Shown: positions 8,332 to 17,280 of the stretch, piece after piece
Layout: each line of letters begins with the position of its first letter
Numbering within the stretch: position 1 is the stretch's first letter
Assembly: GCA_041651995.1 (NCBI GenBank)
Contig: JBAZID010000002.1
Location: forward strand, 124,001-188,000
From: Sulfuricella sp.
GTDB lineage: Bacteria > Pseudomonadota > Gammaproteobacteria > Burkholderiales > Sulfuricellaceae
Direction of reading: 5' to 3'
DNA: 64,000 nt
Notes under the pieces: generated by a model
Told to the model about the DNA's origin: nothing
Seen by the model: only the letters and a program-made list of their open reading frames with translations
Databases searched by the model: none
Translations under genes and position numbers: made by a program

Positions 8332-9468
8332 TTAGCTTTTTGCGCCATTGAGTGCTTCCTGTCCGCGTTCCAGCACCTCTGCTTCGCTGCTGAATTCGCG
8401 CTGGCGCGTCTTTGACGGCCACAGCCCGGCGGGGCGGAAAATCATCACCACGATCAGCGCCAGACCGAAAATCAGCATGCGCAGGTCGGCCGGGTCCACC
8501 ACCACGCGCCCGAACAGGGCTTCTTCGAGCGGGCCGATATAACGCAGTGCCTCGGGCAGAACGGTGAGCAGGATGGCGCCCAGGATCACGCCCGGAATAT
8601 GTCCCATGCCGCCCAGCACCACCATGCACAGGATCATGACGGATTCCATCAGGTTGAAGCTTTCCGGGCTGACGAAACCCTGGAAACCGGCGAACAGGCC
8701 GCCGGAAATCCCGCCGAAACTTGCGCCCATGGCGAAAGCCAGCAGCTTGATGTTGCGCGTGTTGATCCCCATCGCCTCGGCCGCCACCTCGTCCTCGCGG
8801 ATCGCCACCCAGGCGCGGCCGATGCGCGAATCCTGCAAGCGCAGCGAGATGAACACGATCAACAGGGCCAGCGCCAGGAACAGGTAGTAATAGGCGTAAA
8901 TGCCCGGCAGCTGCATGCCGAACAGTTCAAACGACTGGCTGAGGGAAACCCCGCCCGCGCCGATCGGGTCGATCATGCTGATGCCCTGCGGCCCGTTGGT
9001 GAGATTCAGCGGCGCGTTGAGATTATTGAGGAAAATGCGGATGATCTCGCCAAACCCCAGGGTCACGATGGCAAGATAGTCGCCACGCAAGCGCAGGGTC
9101 GGCGCGCCCAGCAGCATGCCAAACATCCCGGCGACCAGTGCCCCCAGCGGCAGGATAAGCCACACCGGCAGGTGCAGGCCGAAGTGCGGCGAAGCCAGCA
9201 GGGCATAAAGATAGGCGCCAACGGCATAGAAGGCGACGTAACCCAGATCGAGCAGGCCGGCATAACCGACCACGATATTCAGCCCCAGCGCCAGCATGAT
9301 GTAGAGCAGGACAAAATCGAGGATGCGCACCCAGCCGTTACCCAGTCCAGCGCCCACCAGGAAAGGCGCGGCCGCCAGCAGCAGGCCGAGCAGGACAAAC
9401 GCCAGCATGGCCGCGCGGCGGTCGGATTTGAGCTGCTGCCAGCTACCAGGCATGGCGGAATCCGTCAT
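8332..9468 (-). CDS. livM: Branched-chain amino acid ABC transporter permease LivM
   Basis: A 378-residue inner-membrane permease with about nine to ten hydrophobic segments. The conserved ALGLNIVVGYAGLLDLG motif is near residue 60 and a coupling segment (REDEVAAEAMGIN) near 230. It pairs with LivH to form the channel. A C-terminal hydrophilic tail of about 30 residues (RQREFSSEAEVLERG) is longer than in E. coli. It is separated from livH by 108 bp holding a dispersed palindromic repeat. Confidence 0.92.
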   Translation of the reverse strand: MTDSAMPGSWQQLKSDRRAAMLAFVLLGLLLAAAPFLVGAGLGNGWVRILDFVLLYIMLALGLNIVVGYAGLLDLGYVAFYAVGAYLYALLASPHFGLHLPVWLILPLGALVAGMFGMLLGAPTLRLRGDYLAIVTLGFGEIIRIFLNNLNAPLNLTNGPQGISMIDPIGAGGVSLSQSFELFGMQLPGIYAYYYLFLALALLIVFISLRLQDSRIGRAWVAIREDEVAAEAMGINTRNIKLLAFAMGASFGGISGGLFAGFQGFVSPESFNLMESVMILCMVVLGGMGHIPGVILGAILLTVLPEALRYIGPLEEALFGRVVVDPADLRMLIFGLALIVVMIFRPAGLWPSKTRQREFSSEAEVLERGQEALNGAKS

Positions 9469-9474
9469 TTAATC

Positions 9475-9562
9475 CGTCATTGCGAGGAGCAAAGCGACGA
9501 AGCAATCTGTTTTCCGTGGGCTCCACGAAAGGGCGAGATTGCTTCGCTACGCTCGCAATGAC
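9475..9562. repeat. Dispersed palindromic repeat (GTCATTGCGAGG family), copy 1
   Basis: An imperfect inverted repeat: GTCATTGCGAGGAGCAAAGC... on the left and ...GCTACGCTCGCAATGAC on the right, able to fold into a long hairpin. It fills most of the livH-livM gap. A second copy lies between ftsZ and ftsA (50778-50846). The same type of element is common in many proteobacterial genomes. In this operon it could affect mRNA stability or partial termination (inference). Confidence 0.8.
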
Positions 9563-9576
9563 AGGCCGGGATGGGT

Positions 9577-10506
9577 TCATGGCCGCTCCGCCACCCGTTC
9601 ACCCAGCAAACCCGAAGGCCGGAACACCAGCACCCCGATCAGCACGAAAAACGCGAACACGTCCTGGTAGTGGCTGCCGAGGAAACCGCCGCTGAGGTCG
9701 CCGATGTAGCCCGCGGCCATGCTCTCGATCACGCCCAGCAAGAGGCCGCCCAGCATGGCGCCGGCGATGTTGCCGATGCCGCCCAGCACCGCCGCGGTGA
9801 AGGCCTTGAGGCCGAGCAGGAAGCCCATGTAATAGTGCGCAATGCCATAGTAGGCGCTCACCATCACCCCGGCGATGGCGGCCAGGGCCGAGCCGAGAAT
9901 GAAGGTGAAGGAGATCACGGCATTGACGTTCACCCCCATCAGGCCGGCAATTTCCGGCGCCTGGGCGGTGGCGCGCATGGCGCGGCCGATGCGGGTTTTT
10001 TGCACCAGCAGCACCAGCCCCGCCATCAGCATCAGCGCCAGCAGGAAGATGAAGATTTGCAGGTCGGTGATGCCCGCGCCGGCAATTTCATGGCGCGTCA
10101 TCGGCAGGATGGGCGGAAAGGAGATGTACGATCGCCCCCAGATGATCATGGCCACGTTCTGCAACACAATGGATACGCCGATGGCGGTGATCAGCGGCGC
10201 CAGGCGCGGCGCGCGGCGCAAGGGCCGATAGGCGATGCGCTCGATGGCGAAACCCAGCACCATGCAAACGCTAATCGCCACCAGCAGTCCGGCGGCGACG
10301 ATCATGATGCCGGGCAGATCCACCCCGCTGGCGAGCAGCACATTCACCACCGCCAGCGTGACCATGGCGCCAATCATCACCACCTCGCCGTGGGCGAAGT
10401 TGATCAGTTCGAGGATGCCATACACCATGGTGTAGCCCAGTGCGATCAGGGCGTAGACACTGCCCAGCACCAGGCCGTTTATGAGTTGCTGAAGGAAGAT
10501 ATCCAA
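9577..10506 (-). CDS. livH: Branched-chain amino acid ABC transporter permease LivH
   Basis: A 309-residue inner-membrane permease with about eight hydrophobic segments. It opens MDIFLQQLINGLVLGSVYAL, with the family-typical ALGYTMVYGILELINFAHGE near residue 22 and GLKAFTAAVLGGIGNIAGAM near 235. It is the partner of LivM. It follows livK by only 6 bases, so the binding-protein gene is the promoter-proximal cistron. Confidence 0.94.
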   Translation of the reverse strand: MDIFLQQLINGLVLGSVYALIALGYTMVYGILELINFAHGEVVMIGAMVTLAVVNVLLASGVDLPGIMIVAAGLLVAISVCMVLGFAIERIAYRPLRRAPRLAPLITAIGVSIVLQNVAMIIWGRSYISFPPILPMTRHEIAGAGITDLQIFIFLLALMLMAGLVLLVQKTRIGRAMRATAQAPEIAGLMGVNVNAVISFTFILGSALAAIAGVMVSAYYGIAHYYMGFLLGLKAFTAAVLGGIGNIAGAMLGGLLLGVIESMAAGYIGDLSGGFLGSHYQDVFAFFVLIGVLVFRPSGLLGERVAERP

Positions 10507-10512
10507 AGCGGG

Positions 10513-11682
10513 TTACTTGGCTGGCGCGGTGCCGCCCACGGTTTCCAGCACTTCCCACTTGCCGTTTTTCACCTGGTACAGGGTAATCGCGCCATCCTTG
10601 ATGTCGCCCTTGGCGTCAAAGCTGACCTTGGCCGTCACCCCGTCATGCGTGATGCCGGCCAGTACCGGCAGGTATTTCGCCGGGTCGGCGGAATCGGCCT
10701 TCTGCATGGCGGCGATCATGACGCTCACGGCATCGTAGCAATAAGGCGCGTAAAGCTGGATCTGGCCGTACTTGGCGTTGAATTTGTCGCCGAATGCCTT
10801 GCCGCCTGGCATCTTGTCCAGCGGCAGGCCGGGCAGCGAGCTGTATGCGCCTTCGGCGTTGCCACCCGCCAGCTTGATGAACTCCGGCGTGCTGCCGCCA
10901 TCCCCCATGAGGAATTTGCCATTCAGCCCCAGGGTCTTGAACTGCTTGAACATCGGGCCGCCCTGGGCATCCATGCCGCCGAAGAACAACACGTCGGCAT
11001 TTTTGGCTTTTACCGCCGTCAGAATCGCCATGAAATCCGTGGATCTGTCCGTGGTGTACTGGCGCGTCACAACCTCTGCGCCAGCCGCTTTCGCCGCCGC
11101 TTCGAACTGGTCCGCCAGGCCCTGACCATAGGCGGTGCGATCATCGATGATGGCGACTTTCCTTGCCCCGAGCCGGGTCACGGCAAAATCGCCCAGCACC
11201 TTGCCCTGCTGGACGTCATTGGGCATCACCCTGAAAGCGGTCCTGAAGCCCTGTTCGGTGTACTTGGGATTGGTCGCGGAAGGGGAAATCTGCACGATAC
11301 CGGCGTCGGAATAGATTTTCGAGGTGGGAATGGTGGTGCCGGAATTGAGGTGGCCGATGATGCCGTTGACTTTCTCGTCCACCATCTTCTGTGCCACGAT
11401 GGTGGCGGTTTTGGGGTCGGCCTGGTCGTCCTCGCTGAGGAGTTCGAAGCGGACTTTCCTGCCGCCGATCATCAGGTTTCTGGCATTGGCGTCATCGATC
11501 GCCATGCGCGTGCCGTTCTCGTTGTCCTTGCCCAGATGCGCTTGCGGTCCTGTAAGTGGCTGAATCGCGCCGATCTTGACCACTACCTCGCCATCCGCGG
11601 CTGGCGCCGCCTCCTTCTTGCCGCAGGCGGCAAGGTTGAGCAGCAAGGTGGAAAGCAGTACAGCGAGCAGGCGCGATTTCAA
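10513..11682 (-). CDS. livK: Branched-chain amino acid ABC transporter substrate-binding lipoprotein
   Basis: A 389-residue periplasmic binding protein of the Leu/Ile/Val family (type I fold). A lipoprotein signal ends with LAAC (Cys20), predicting lipid anchoring. The mature part opens with VVVKIGAIQPLTGPQAHLG and carries QVSPSATNP-like and FFGGMDAQGGP segments. It is first in the livKHMGF operon on the minus strand. The exact ligand is unknown. Confidence 0.92.
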   Translation of the reverse strand: MKSRLLAVLLSTLLLNLAACGKKEAAPAADGEVVVKIGAIQPLTGPQAHLGKDNENGTRMAIDDANARNLMIGGRKVRFELLSEDDQADPKTATIVAQKMVDEKVNGIIGHLNSGTTIPTSKIYSDAGIVQISPSATNPKYTEQGFRTAFRVMPNDVQQGKVLGDFAVTRLGARKVAIIDDRTAYGQGLADQFEAAAKAAGAEVVTRQYTTDRSTDFMAILTAVKAKNADVLFFGGMDAQGGPMFKQFKTLGLNGKFLMGDGGSTPEFIKLAGGNAEGAYSSLPGLPLDKMPGGKAFGDKFNAKYGQIQLYAPYCYDAVSVMIAAMQKADSADPAKYLPVLAGITHDGVTAKVSFDAKGDIKDGAITLYQVKNGKWEVLETVGGTAPAK

Positions 11683-11745
11683 TTTATTTTCCTCTGATTC
11701 ATGTTTGGCTCACGAAGCCGCCTATTCTATCGAACTCAGCGCCCT

Positions 11746-11780
11746 AAAAAAACAAAAAGCCAACCCGGGGGTTGGCTTTT
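11746..11780 (-). terminator. Rho-independent terminator of the cytochrome c gene
   Basis: A 12-bp stem AAAAGCCAACCC / GGGTTGGCTTTT (11755-11780) with a two-base loop. On the minus strand it is followed by a T-rich run (complement of the A-rich 11746-11759). It lies 22 bases past the cytochrome stop and just upstream of livK. Confidence 0.85.
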
Positions 11781-11801
11781 GGCGATGCATGGTGCGCCAG
11801 C

Positions 11802-12131
11802 TTAGTACTTGCGGGTCAGAATCCAGTCCACCAGGGCCTTGATATCCGCTTCCTTGACCGCGGCGTTCGGCGGCATCGGGATTTCGCCCCATACGCCCTT
11901 GCCGCCAGCCTTCACCTTGGCTGCCAGTTTGGCTGAGGCGGCCTTGTCACCCTTGTACTTGGCGGCAACATCCTTGTAGGCCGGGCCGACAATCTTCTTG
12001 TCCACGCCGTGGCAGCTCATGCACGCGCTTTTCTGCGCCAGCGCCATCATTGCCGCTTCATCGGCCGCATTGGCGTAACCGGAAACCAGTACAGCTGCTG
12101 CTGCAGCCATTCCCAACCAGGTAGCTTTCAT
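11802..12131 (-). CDS. Periplasmic class I cytochrome c (c551/c552-like)
   Basis: A 109-residue protein with a cleavable signal peptide (about residues 1-22, ending ANA-ADE). A single heme-binding CMSCH lies at 37-41 and a likely axial methionine in IPMPPN (Met86). Mature length of about 87 fits small soluble electron carriers of the c551/c552 type, serving terminal oxidases or nitrite reductases. It is monocistronic: its own promoter lies upstream and a terminator follows. A GAGGAG ribosome binding site precedes the ATG. Confidence 0.92.
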   Translation of the reverse strand: MKATWLGMAAAAAVLVSGYANAADEAAMMALAQKSACMSCHGVDKKIVGPAYKDVAAKYKGDKAASAKLAAKVKAGGKGVWGEIPMPPNAAVKEADIKALVDWILTRKY

Positions 12132-12156
12132 AATCGACTCCTCAAAAAAACAAAAA

Positions 12157-12184
12157 ATTATGGTAAATAATAAATTTGCAACAA
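12157..12184 (-). promoter_or_regulatory. Sigma70-like promoter of the cytochrome c gene
   Basis: On the minus strand TTGTTG (12179-12184) is followed after 16 bases by CATAAT (12157-12162), about 25 bases before the ATG at 12131. The surrounding 12132-12230 is AT-rich. The rest of the 170-bp gap up to 12301 holds nothing else I recognise. Confidence 0.5.
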
Positions 12185-12301
12185 AACCACAAAATCTGGA
12201 GCTGGCTATCTTAAACTAACCTGCTGCCATTGCAAGAATTTTTGCACACGCAAGCTGACAGAAACCTGAACAAAAACAGATTCCGGAAAAAACTTTGCCG
12301 G

Positions 12302-14077
12302 CTACTGCCCCGGCGGCGGCGTAACGCGCAGCACCTCGTCCATGGTGGTCACGCCCGCAGCCACCTTCTGCGCACCGCTGATGCGCAGCGGCCGCATGCC
12401 TTCCTTGTAGGCCTGCTCCCGGATCAGGGCGATATCGGCAGAGCTGGCAACGAGTTTCTTCAGCGCCGGCGATAGAAGCATGATTTCATAAATGCCGGAG
12501 CGCCCCAGGTAGCCGGTCATGCGGCATTCCAGGCAGCCTTTTGGTGCATTGATGCTGGCGGGTGGCGAGGCTTTCCAGGGCGCCACCATGGCGTTCCAGG
12601 CATCCTCGTCGATACCGGTTTTTTCCTTGCAGTGCGGGCACAGGGTGCGCACCAGCCGCTGGCCGAGCACCCCCAGCAGGGTGGAGTTGAGCAGATAGCC
12701 GGGCACGCCGAGATCGAGCATGCGGGTAATCGCCGAGGGCGCATCGTTGGTATGCAGGGTGGAGAGCACGAGGTGGCCGGTCAGCGCCGCCTGGATCGCC
12801 ATTTCCGCCGTTTCCAGATCGCGGATCTCGCCTACCATGATGATGTCCGGGTCCTGCCGCATCAGGGTGCGGACGCCGCTGGCGAAATCCAGGCCGATGT
12901 TGTGCTGCACCTGCATCTGGTTGAACTGCGGCATGACCATCTCGATCGGGTCTTCAACCGTGCACACGTTGACCTCGGGCTGGGCCAGGGTGCGCAGTGT
13001 GGAGTACAGCGTGGTGGTCTTGCCCGAGCCGGTCGGCCCGGTGACCAGCACGATGCCGTTAGGCTGCGACACCATCTGGTTCCAGCGCTGTTCTTCCTGC
13101 TCGCCAAAGCCAAGATCCTTGAAGTCCTGCACGATCACGTCGGGGTTGAAAATCCGCATCACCAGTTTCTCGCCAAAGGCGGTGGGCATGGTGGAAAGCC
13201 GCAGCTCGATTTCCTGCCCGTCGGGAGTGCGGGTCTTGATGCGGCCATCCTGCGGGCGCCGCTTCTCGACGATGTCCATGCGCCCCAGGCCCTTGATGCG
13301 GCTGGTGATGGCAATCACCACTGGGGAAGGTATCTGGTACACATGATGCATCACGCCGTCGATACGGAAGCGCACATTGCCCGAATCGCGCCGCGGCTCA
13401 AGGTGAATATCCGATGCGCGCTGCTCGAACGCGTACTGGAACAGCCAGTCCACGATCTGCACCACGTGCTGGTCGTTGGCATCGAGATGGCCGGTACGCG
13501 ACAGTTCGACCAGTTGCTCGAAATTGGCGATCCCGGACTGGCCCGCGCCTTCATGCGTTTTCAGCGCCCCTTTCATGGAGCGCGCCAGATTGTAGAATTC
13601 CGGCAGGTAACGCTTGATCTGCTCCGGGGTCGCGATCACGCGGCGAATCTCACAGCGCAGGATCTGCGCGATTTCCTTTTCCCATTCGCGCTCGAAAGGC
13701 TCGGCAGTCGCCACCACCACTTCGCGTGGGCTGGAAGCGATCGGCAGGACCATGAAGCGCGTGGCATAGGCATGCGACATGACCTTGGCCACGGCGGACA
13801 CATCCACCTTGAGCGGGTCGATATGCTGGCAGGGCAAGCCCACTTTCCCCGCCAGCCACTGGGTCAGCTCATCAAGGTCAAGGCTCTGAAAAGGCGGGCG
13901 CGGATTTTTCCATTTCTGGCTTGCCACCACCACCAGCGGGTGCAGCTTGACGCCGCCCTGGTTGCGTGCCGGGAAATTGATCTTGTCGGCATTTGCCTGT
14001 GGCACCAGGCCGTCCGCAACCAGCTCGGCGAGAACTTCGTCGAGAGCAAGCTTGTGCTCGTGAGTGGACAAGGCCAT
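12302..14077 (-). CDS. GspE/PilB-family secretion or pilus ATPase
   Basis: A 591-residue hexameric ATPase of type II secretion/type IV pilus machines. An N-terminal MshEN-like part (residues 1-180) precedes the catalytic core. Walker A GPTGSGKTTT is near residue 345, the Asp box/Walker B VGEIRDLETAEMA near 415 and the His box LVLSTLHTNDA near 435. Two zinc cysteine pairs are CPHC and CLEC (about 480 and 515). The C-terminal half matches GspE/PilB well. No other pilus or secretion gene is adjacent, so it is an orphan here. Its start lies 6 bases after a relic of the ilvD 3' end, suggesting a rearrangement at this junction. Confidence 0.9.
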   Translation of the reverse strand: MALSTHEHKLALDEVLAELVADGLVPQANADKINFPARNQGGVKLHPLVVVASQKWKNPRPPFQSLDLDELTQWLAGKVGLPCQHIDPLKVDVSAVAKVMSHAYATRFMVLPIASSPREVVVATAEPFEREWEKEIAQILRCEIRRVIATPEQIKRYLPEFYNLARSMKGALKTHEGAGQSGIANFEQLVELSRTGHLDANDQHVVQIVDWLFQYAFEQRASDIHLEPRRDSGNVRFRIDGVMHHVYQIPSPVVIAITSRIKGLGRMDIVEKRRPQDGRIKTRTPDGQEIELRLSTMPTAFGEKLVMRIFNPDVIVQDFKDLGFGEQEEQRWNQMVSQPNGIVLVTGPTGSGKTTTLYSTLRTLAQPEVNVCTVEDPIEMVMPQFNQMQVQHNIGLDFASGVRTLMRQDPDIIMVGEIRDLETAEMAIQAALTGHLVLSTLHTNDAPSAITRMLDLGVPGYLLNSTLLGVLGQRLVRTLCPHCKEKTGIDEDAWNAMVAPWKASPPASINAPKGCLECRMTGYLGRSGIYEIMLLSPALKKLVASSADIALIREQAYKEGMRPLRISGAQKVAAGVTTMDEVLRVTPPPGQ

Positions 14078-14082
14078 GCGGC

Positions 14083-14150
14083 TTAACGCTTCAACTGTGA
14101 AACGTCTCGCACCGCGCCTTTGGCAGCCGAGGTGGTCATGAAGGCGTGCA
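14083..14150 (-). pseudogene. Relic of an ilvD 3' end
   Basis: On the minus strand this encodes MTTSAAKGAVRDVSQLKR and a stop, nearly identical to the last residues of the intact IlvD (MTTSAAKGAVRDVSQLVKR) that ends at 14226. Synonymous differences show it is not a very recent copy. It lies 76 bases downstream of intact ilvD and directly upstream of the GspE-like gene. It is probably scar tissue from recombination at the ilvD tail. The intervening 14151-14225 holds nothing recognisable. Confidence 0.8.
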
Positions 14151-14225
14151 TCTGCGAAGGGCAGAGCAGGATTCCGCCGCCGCAGGCGGGGGATGCGACC
14201 CCGAAGCAGAATGCAGTACGCTGCA

Positions 14226-16079
14226 TCACCGTTTCACCAGTTGCGACACATCCCGCACTGCGCCTTTGGCAGCCGAGGTGGTCATGGCAGCGTACGCTTG
14301 CAGTGCCTGGGACACCAGGCGTGCGCGCTTGGCAGGCTGCCAGGCCTTTGCGCCTTTTTCTTCCATCAGCGCGCGGCGGTGCGAGAGCTCTTCCCACGAC
14401 ACCATCAGGTTGATGCCGCGATTCGGGATATCGATCTCGATCGTGTCACCCTCTTCCACCAGGCCGATGGCGCCGCCCTCGGCCGCTTCCGGCGAAACGT
14501 GGCCGATACTCAAGCCCGAAGTGCCGCCGGAGAAACGTCCATCGGTGAGCAGAGCACAGGCCTTGCCCAGCCCCTGGGATTTGAGGTAACTGGTCGGGTA
14601 CAGCATTTCCTGCATGCCGGGACCGCCGCGCGGCCCTTCATAACGGATCACCACCACGTCGCCGGCCACGATCTGGCCGGCGAGAATGGCCGCCACGGAA
14701 TCTTCCTGGCTTTCGAAAATACGTGCCCGGCCAGTGAACTTGAGGATGCTCGCGTCCACCCCGGCGGTTTTGACGATGCAGCCATCCTCGGCAATGTTGC
14801 CATACAGCACCGCCAGCCCACCGTCCTGGGAATAGGCGTGGGCCAGGTCGCGGATGCAGCCGTTTTCCCGGTCGAGATCCAGCTCCGCGAAGCGCTTGTC
14901 CTGGCTGAATGCCACCGTGGTCGGCACCCCGCCGGGTGCGGCGCGGTAAAAGGTCTTCACTTTCTCGTCCGTGGTGCGGAGCACGTCCCAGTGCGCCAGC
15001 GCCTGTCCCATGGATGGGCTGTGGATGGTCGGCAGGTCGCGATGCAGCAGCCCGGCACGGTCCAGTTCGCCGAGAATCGCCATGATGCCGCCGGCGCGGT
15101 GCACGTCTTCCATGTGGTAGGTCTGGATGCTGGGGGCCACCTTGGAGAGATGCGGCACCTTGCGCGACATACGGTCGATGTCCTTCATGGTGAAATCCAC
15201 GCCCGCCTCATGCGCCGCGGCCAGAAGGTGCAGCACAGTATTGGTCGAGCCGCCCATGGCGATATCCAGCGCCACGGCGTTCTCGAAGGCTTCGAAAGTC
15301 GCGATGGAACGCGGCAGCACCGACATGTCGTCGCGCTCGTAATGGCTCTTGGCGATAGCCACGATCAGCCGCCCGGCTTCGAGGAACAGGCGCTTGCGGT
15401 CGGCGTGCGTCGCCACCAGCGAACCGTTGCCGGGCAAGCCCAGGCCCAGCGATTCCACCAGGCAGTTCATGGAATTGGCGGTAAACATGCCGGAGCAGGA
15501 ACCGCAGGTCGGGCAGGCGGAACGCTCGATAGCGGCTACGTCCTCGTCTGACTCCTTCGAATCGGCCGCGAACACCATGGCATCCACCAGATCGAGTGCC
15601 AGGGTTTTGCCGTGAATCACCGCCTTGCCGGCTTCCATCGGTCCGCCGGAAACAAAAATCGTGGGGATATTGAGACGCAGGGCCGCCATCAGCATGCCCG
15701 GGGTGATCTTGTCGCAGTTGGAAATGCACACCAGCGCATCGGCGCAGTGGGCATTCACCATGTATTCGACGCTGTCGGCGATCAGTTCGCGCGAAGGCAG
15801 GCTGTAGAGCATGCCGCCGTGGCCCATGGCAATGCCGTCGTCCACCGCGATGGTGTTGAATTCCTTGGCCACGCCACCGGCAGCCTCGATCTCGCGCGCC
15901 ACCAGCTGGCCCATGTCCTTGAGGTGCACGTGCCCCGGCACGAACTGGGTAAAGGAATTGGCAATGGCAATGATGGGCTTGCCGAAATCGCCATCGGTCA
16001 TGCCGGTAGCGCGCCACAAGGCGCGGGCGCCGGCCATGTTGCGGCCATGGGTGGTGGTGCGGGAACGGTATTGCGGCAT
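14226..16079 (-). CDS. ilvD: Dihydroxy-acid dehydratase
   Basis: A 617-residue enzyme of branched-chain amino-acid synthesis that dehydrates 2,3-dihydroxy-isovalerate and -methylvalerate to the 2-keto acids. The N-terminus (RSRTTTHGRNMAGARALWRA) and the iron-sulfur cysteines in SNCDKITPGM and CPTCGSCSGMFTANSMNCL are conserved. GRFSGGTSGLSIGHVSPEAA marks the C-terminal domain. Length matches the E. coli enzyme (616). It is transcribed divergently from lgt with only 63 bp between starts; a TATAAT at 16104-16109 lies in that gap. Confidence 0.97.
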   Translation of the reverse strand: MPQYRSRTTTHGRNMAGARALWRATGMTDGDFGKPIIAIANSFTQFVPGHVHLKDMGQLVAREIEAAGGVAKEFNTIAVDDGIAMGHGGMLYSLPSRELIADSVEYMVNAHCADALVCISNCDKITPGMLMAALRLNIPTIFVSGGPMEAGKAVIHGKTLALDLVDAMVFAADSKESDEDVAAIERSACPTCGSCSGMFTANSMNCLVESLGLGLPGNGSLVATHADRKRLFLEAGRLIVAIAKSHYERDDMSVLPRSIATFEAFENAVALDIAMGGSTNTVLHLLAAAHEAGVDFTMKDIDRMSRKVPHLSKVAPSIQTYHMEDVHRAGGIMAILGELDRAGLLHRDLPTIHSPSMGQALAHWDVLRTTDEKVKTFYRAAPGGVPTTVAFSQDKRFAELDLDRENGCIRDLAHAYSQDGGLAVLYGNIAEDGCIVKTAGVDASILKFTGRARIFESQEDSVAAILAGQIVAGDVVVIRYEGPRGGPGMQEMLYPTSYLKSQGLGKACALLTDGRFSGGTSGLSIGHVSPEAAEGGAIGLVEEGDTIEIDIPNRGINLMVSWEELSHRRALMEEKGAKAWQPAKRARLVSQALQAYAAMTTSAAKGAVRDVSQLVKR

Positions 16080-16142
16080 CGCGGGACTCCAGATAAAAAC
16101 ACGTATAATTCCCGCATTCTAACCGAATTAGTCCGGCCCTCA

Positions 16143-16928
16143 ATGCTCATCCACCCCCAGTTTGACCCCGTTGCTCTCCATCTCGGCCCCCTTGCCATTC
16201 ACTGGTATGGCTTGATGTATCTCACCGCCTTCGCCTTGTTTCTCGGCCTCGGCCGCCATCGCATGCGCGCCCGTCCGGATCTGGGCTGGAGCAAACGCGA
16301 ACTCGATGACCTGCTGTTCTATGGCGTACTAGGGGTGGTACTGGGTGGACGGCTGGGCTATATCGTGTTTTACAAGGCTGCCTACTACCTGCAGCATCCG
16401 CTGGAAATTTTTGCCGTATGGCAGGGCGGGATGTCCTTCCACGGCGGCTTTCTCGGCGTGCTGGTAGCGATGTGGCTGTTTGCGCGCAAGAGCGGCAAAT
16501 CCTGGCTGGCCGTGACCGACTTCATCGCGCCGCTGGTGCCGCTGGGACTGGGCGCGGGGCGCGTTGGAAATTTCATCAATGGTGAATTGTGGGGGCGCCC
16601 CACCGATGCCGGCTGGGGCATGATCTTTCCCCAGGCAGGTGATGGCATTGCGCGCCACCCTTCGCAGCTGTATCAATTCGCGCTTGAAGGGCTGGCACTG
16701 TTCGCCCTGCTGTGGTGGTTTTCCGCCAAACCGCGCCCGGCCGGGGCGGTTTCCGGTTTGTTCCTGACCGGCTATGGCAGTTTCCGTTTCCTGGCGGAGT
16801 TCGCCCGCGAACCGGACAATTTTCTTGGCCTCCTCAGCCTTGGACTCTCCATGGGCCAGTGGCTTTCGCTACCCATGATTCTTGCCGGAATCGCCATGCT
16901 GCGCTGGGCCTATCGGCCCCGGTCATAA
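16143..16928 (+). CDS. lgt: Phosphatidylglycerol-prolipoprotein diacylglyceryl transferase
   Basis: A 261-residue inner-membrane enzyme that attaches diacylglycerol to the lipobox cysteine of preprolipoproteins. It has about seven hydrophobic segments. The Lgt signature GRVGNFINGELWGRPTD is near residue 140, GGMSFHGGFLG near 97 and HPSQLYQ near 177. I took the ATG at 16143; a much longer open frame upstream runs back through ilvD and is not real. Lipoproteins LivK, LolB and the TPR protein in this window are expected substrates. Confidence 0.96.
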   Translation: MLIHPQFDPVALHLGPLAIHWYGLMYLTAFALFLGLGRHRMRARPDLGWSKRELDDLLFYGVLGVVLGGRLGYIVFYKAAYYLQHPLEIFAVWQGGMSFHGGFLGVLVAMWLFARKSGKSWLAVTDFIAPLVPLGLGAGRVGNFINGELWGRPTDAGWGMIFPQAGDGIARHPSQLYQFALEGLALFALLWWFSAKPRPAGAVSGLFLTGYGSFRFLAEFAREPDNFLGLLSLGLSMGQWLSLPMILAGIAMLRWAYRPRS

Positions 16929-16982
16929 CCCGGGAACATCCCGGGGGCACGGCAAACCCTCATTAATTTCAATTTTGCCGTG
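16929..16982. other. Two stem-loops after lgt
   Basis: CCCGGGA/TCCCGGG (16929-16945, 3-base loop) is followed by CACGGCAAA/TTTGCCGTG (16948-16982, 17-base loop). Neither is followed by a clear T-run, so this may be a weak or Rho-assisted terminator or an mRNA-stabilising structure. Confidence 0.4.
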
Positions 16983-17026
16983 TCTGGGTTACCCTAAGAG
17001 GCACCCAGCATAAAACAGGAACCCAC

Positions 17027-17182
17027 ATGGTAAAGCCCAATTACTCTTATGAGAAACGCCAGAAAGAACTGGCGAAAAAACAGAAAAAAGAAGAAAAACA
17101 GCAGCGGAAGAATGCACCTGACAATAGCCAGAGCGAAGAGCCTGTGGTGCCACAAGCTGGCCAGCCAGACGCTGATAGCTAA
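17027..17182 (+). CDS. Small highly charged conserved protein (51 aa)
   Basis: ATG at 17027 with an AGGA site about 8 bases upstream, and TAA at 17180-17182. The 51-residue product starts MVKPNYSYEKRQKELAKKQK, a lysine/glutamine-rich helix, and ends in an acidic tail. Short proteins with this (A/V)KPNYSxEKRQ(K/R)EL opening are common in proteobacteria, and their function is unknown to me. It lies in its own space after lgt with a good start context, so it is likely genuine despite its size. Confidence 0.75.
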   Translation: MVKPNYSYEKRQKELAKKQKKEEKQQRKNAPDNSQSEEPVVPQAGQPDADS

Positions 17183-17280
17183 GCATCAAGCAATGCGCCG
17201 TCCTTGCGCCCGAGAGGAAAATCAGAGTTCAGGGCAAGCATCCGCTCTCAAGAAAACCGCATACGATGTGCCAGCAGTAC

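Noticed and set aside
9571..11697. 708-codon open frame on the plus strand opposite livH and livK
   Set aside because: It is histidine/glutamine-rich, has no recognisable domain and lies wholly antisense to two well-supported genes; a product of high GC and codon bias.
14226..16079. A plus-strand frame from 14193 to 15551 with a plausible length for a gene
   Set aside because: It is fully antisense to ilvD and has no motif.
16081..16142. TATAAT at 16104-16109 as a definite lgt promoter
   Set aside because: No acceptable -35 at the right distance on the plus strand, so it was only mentioned in the ilvD entry.
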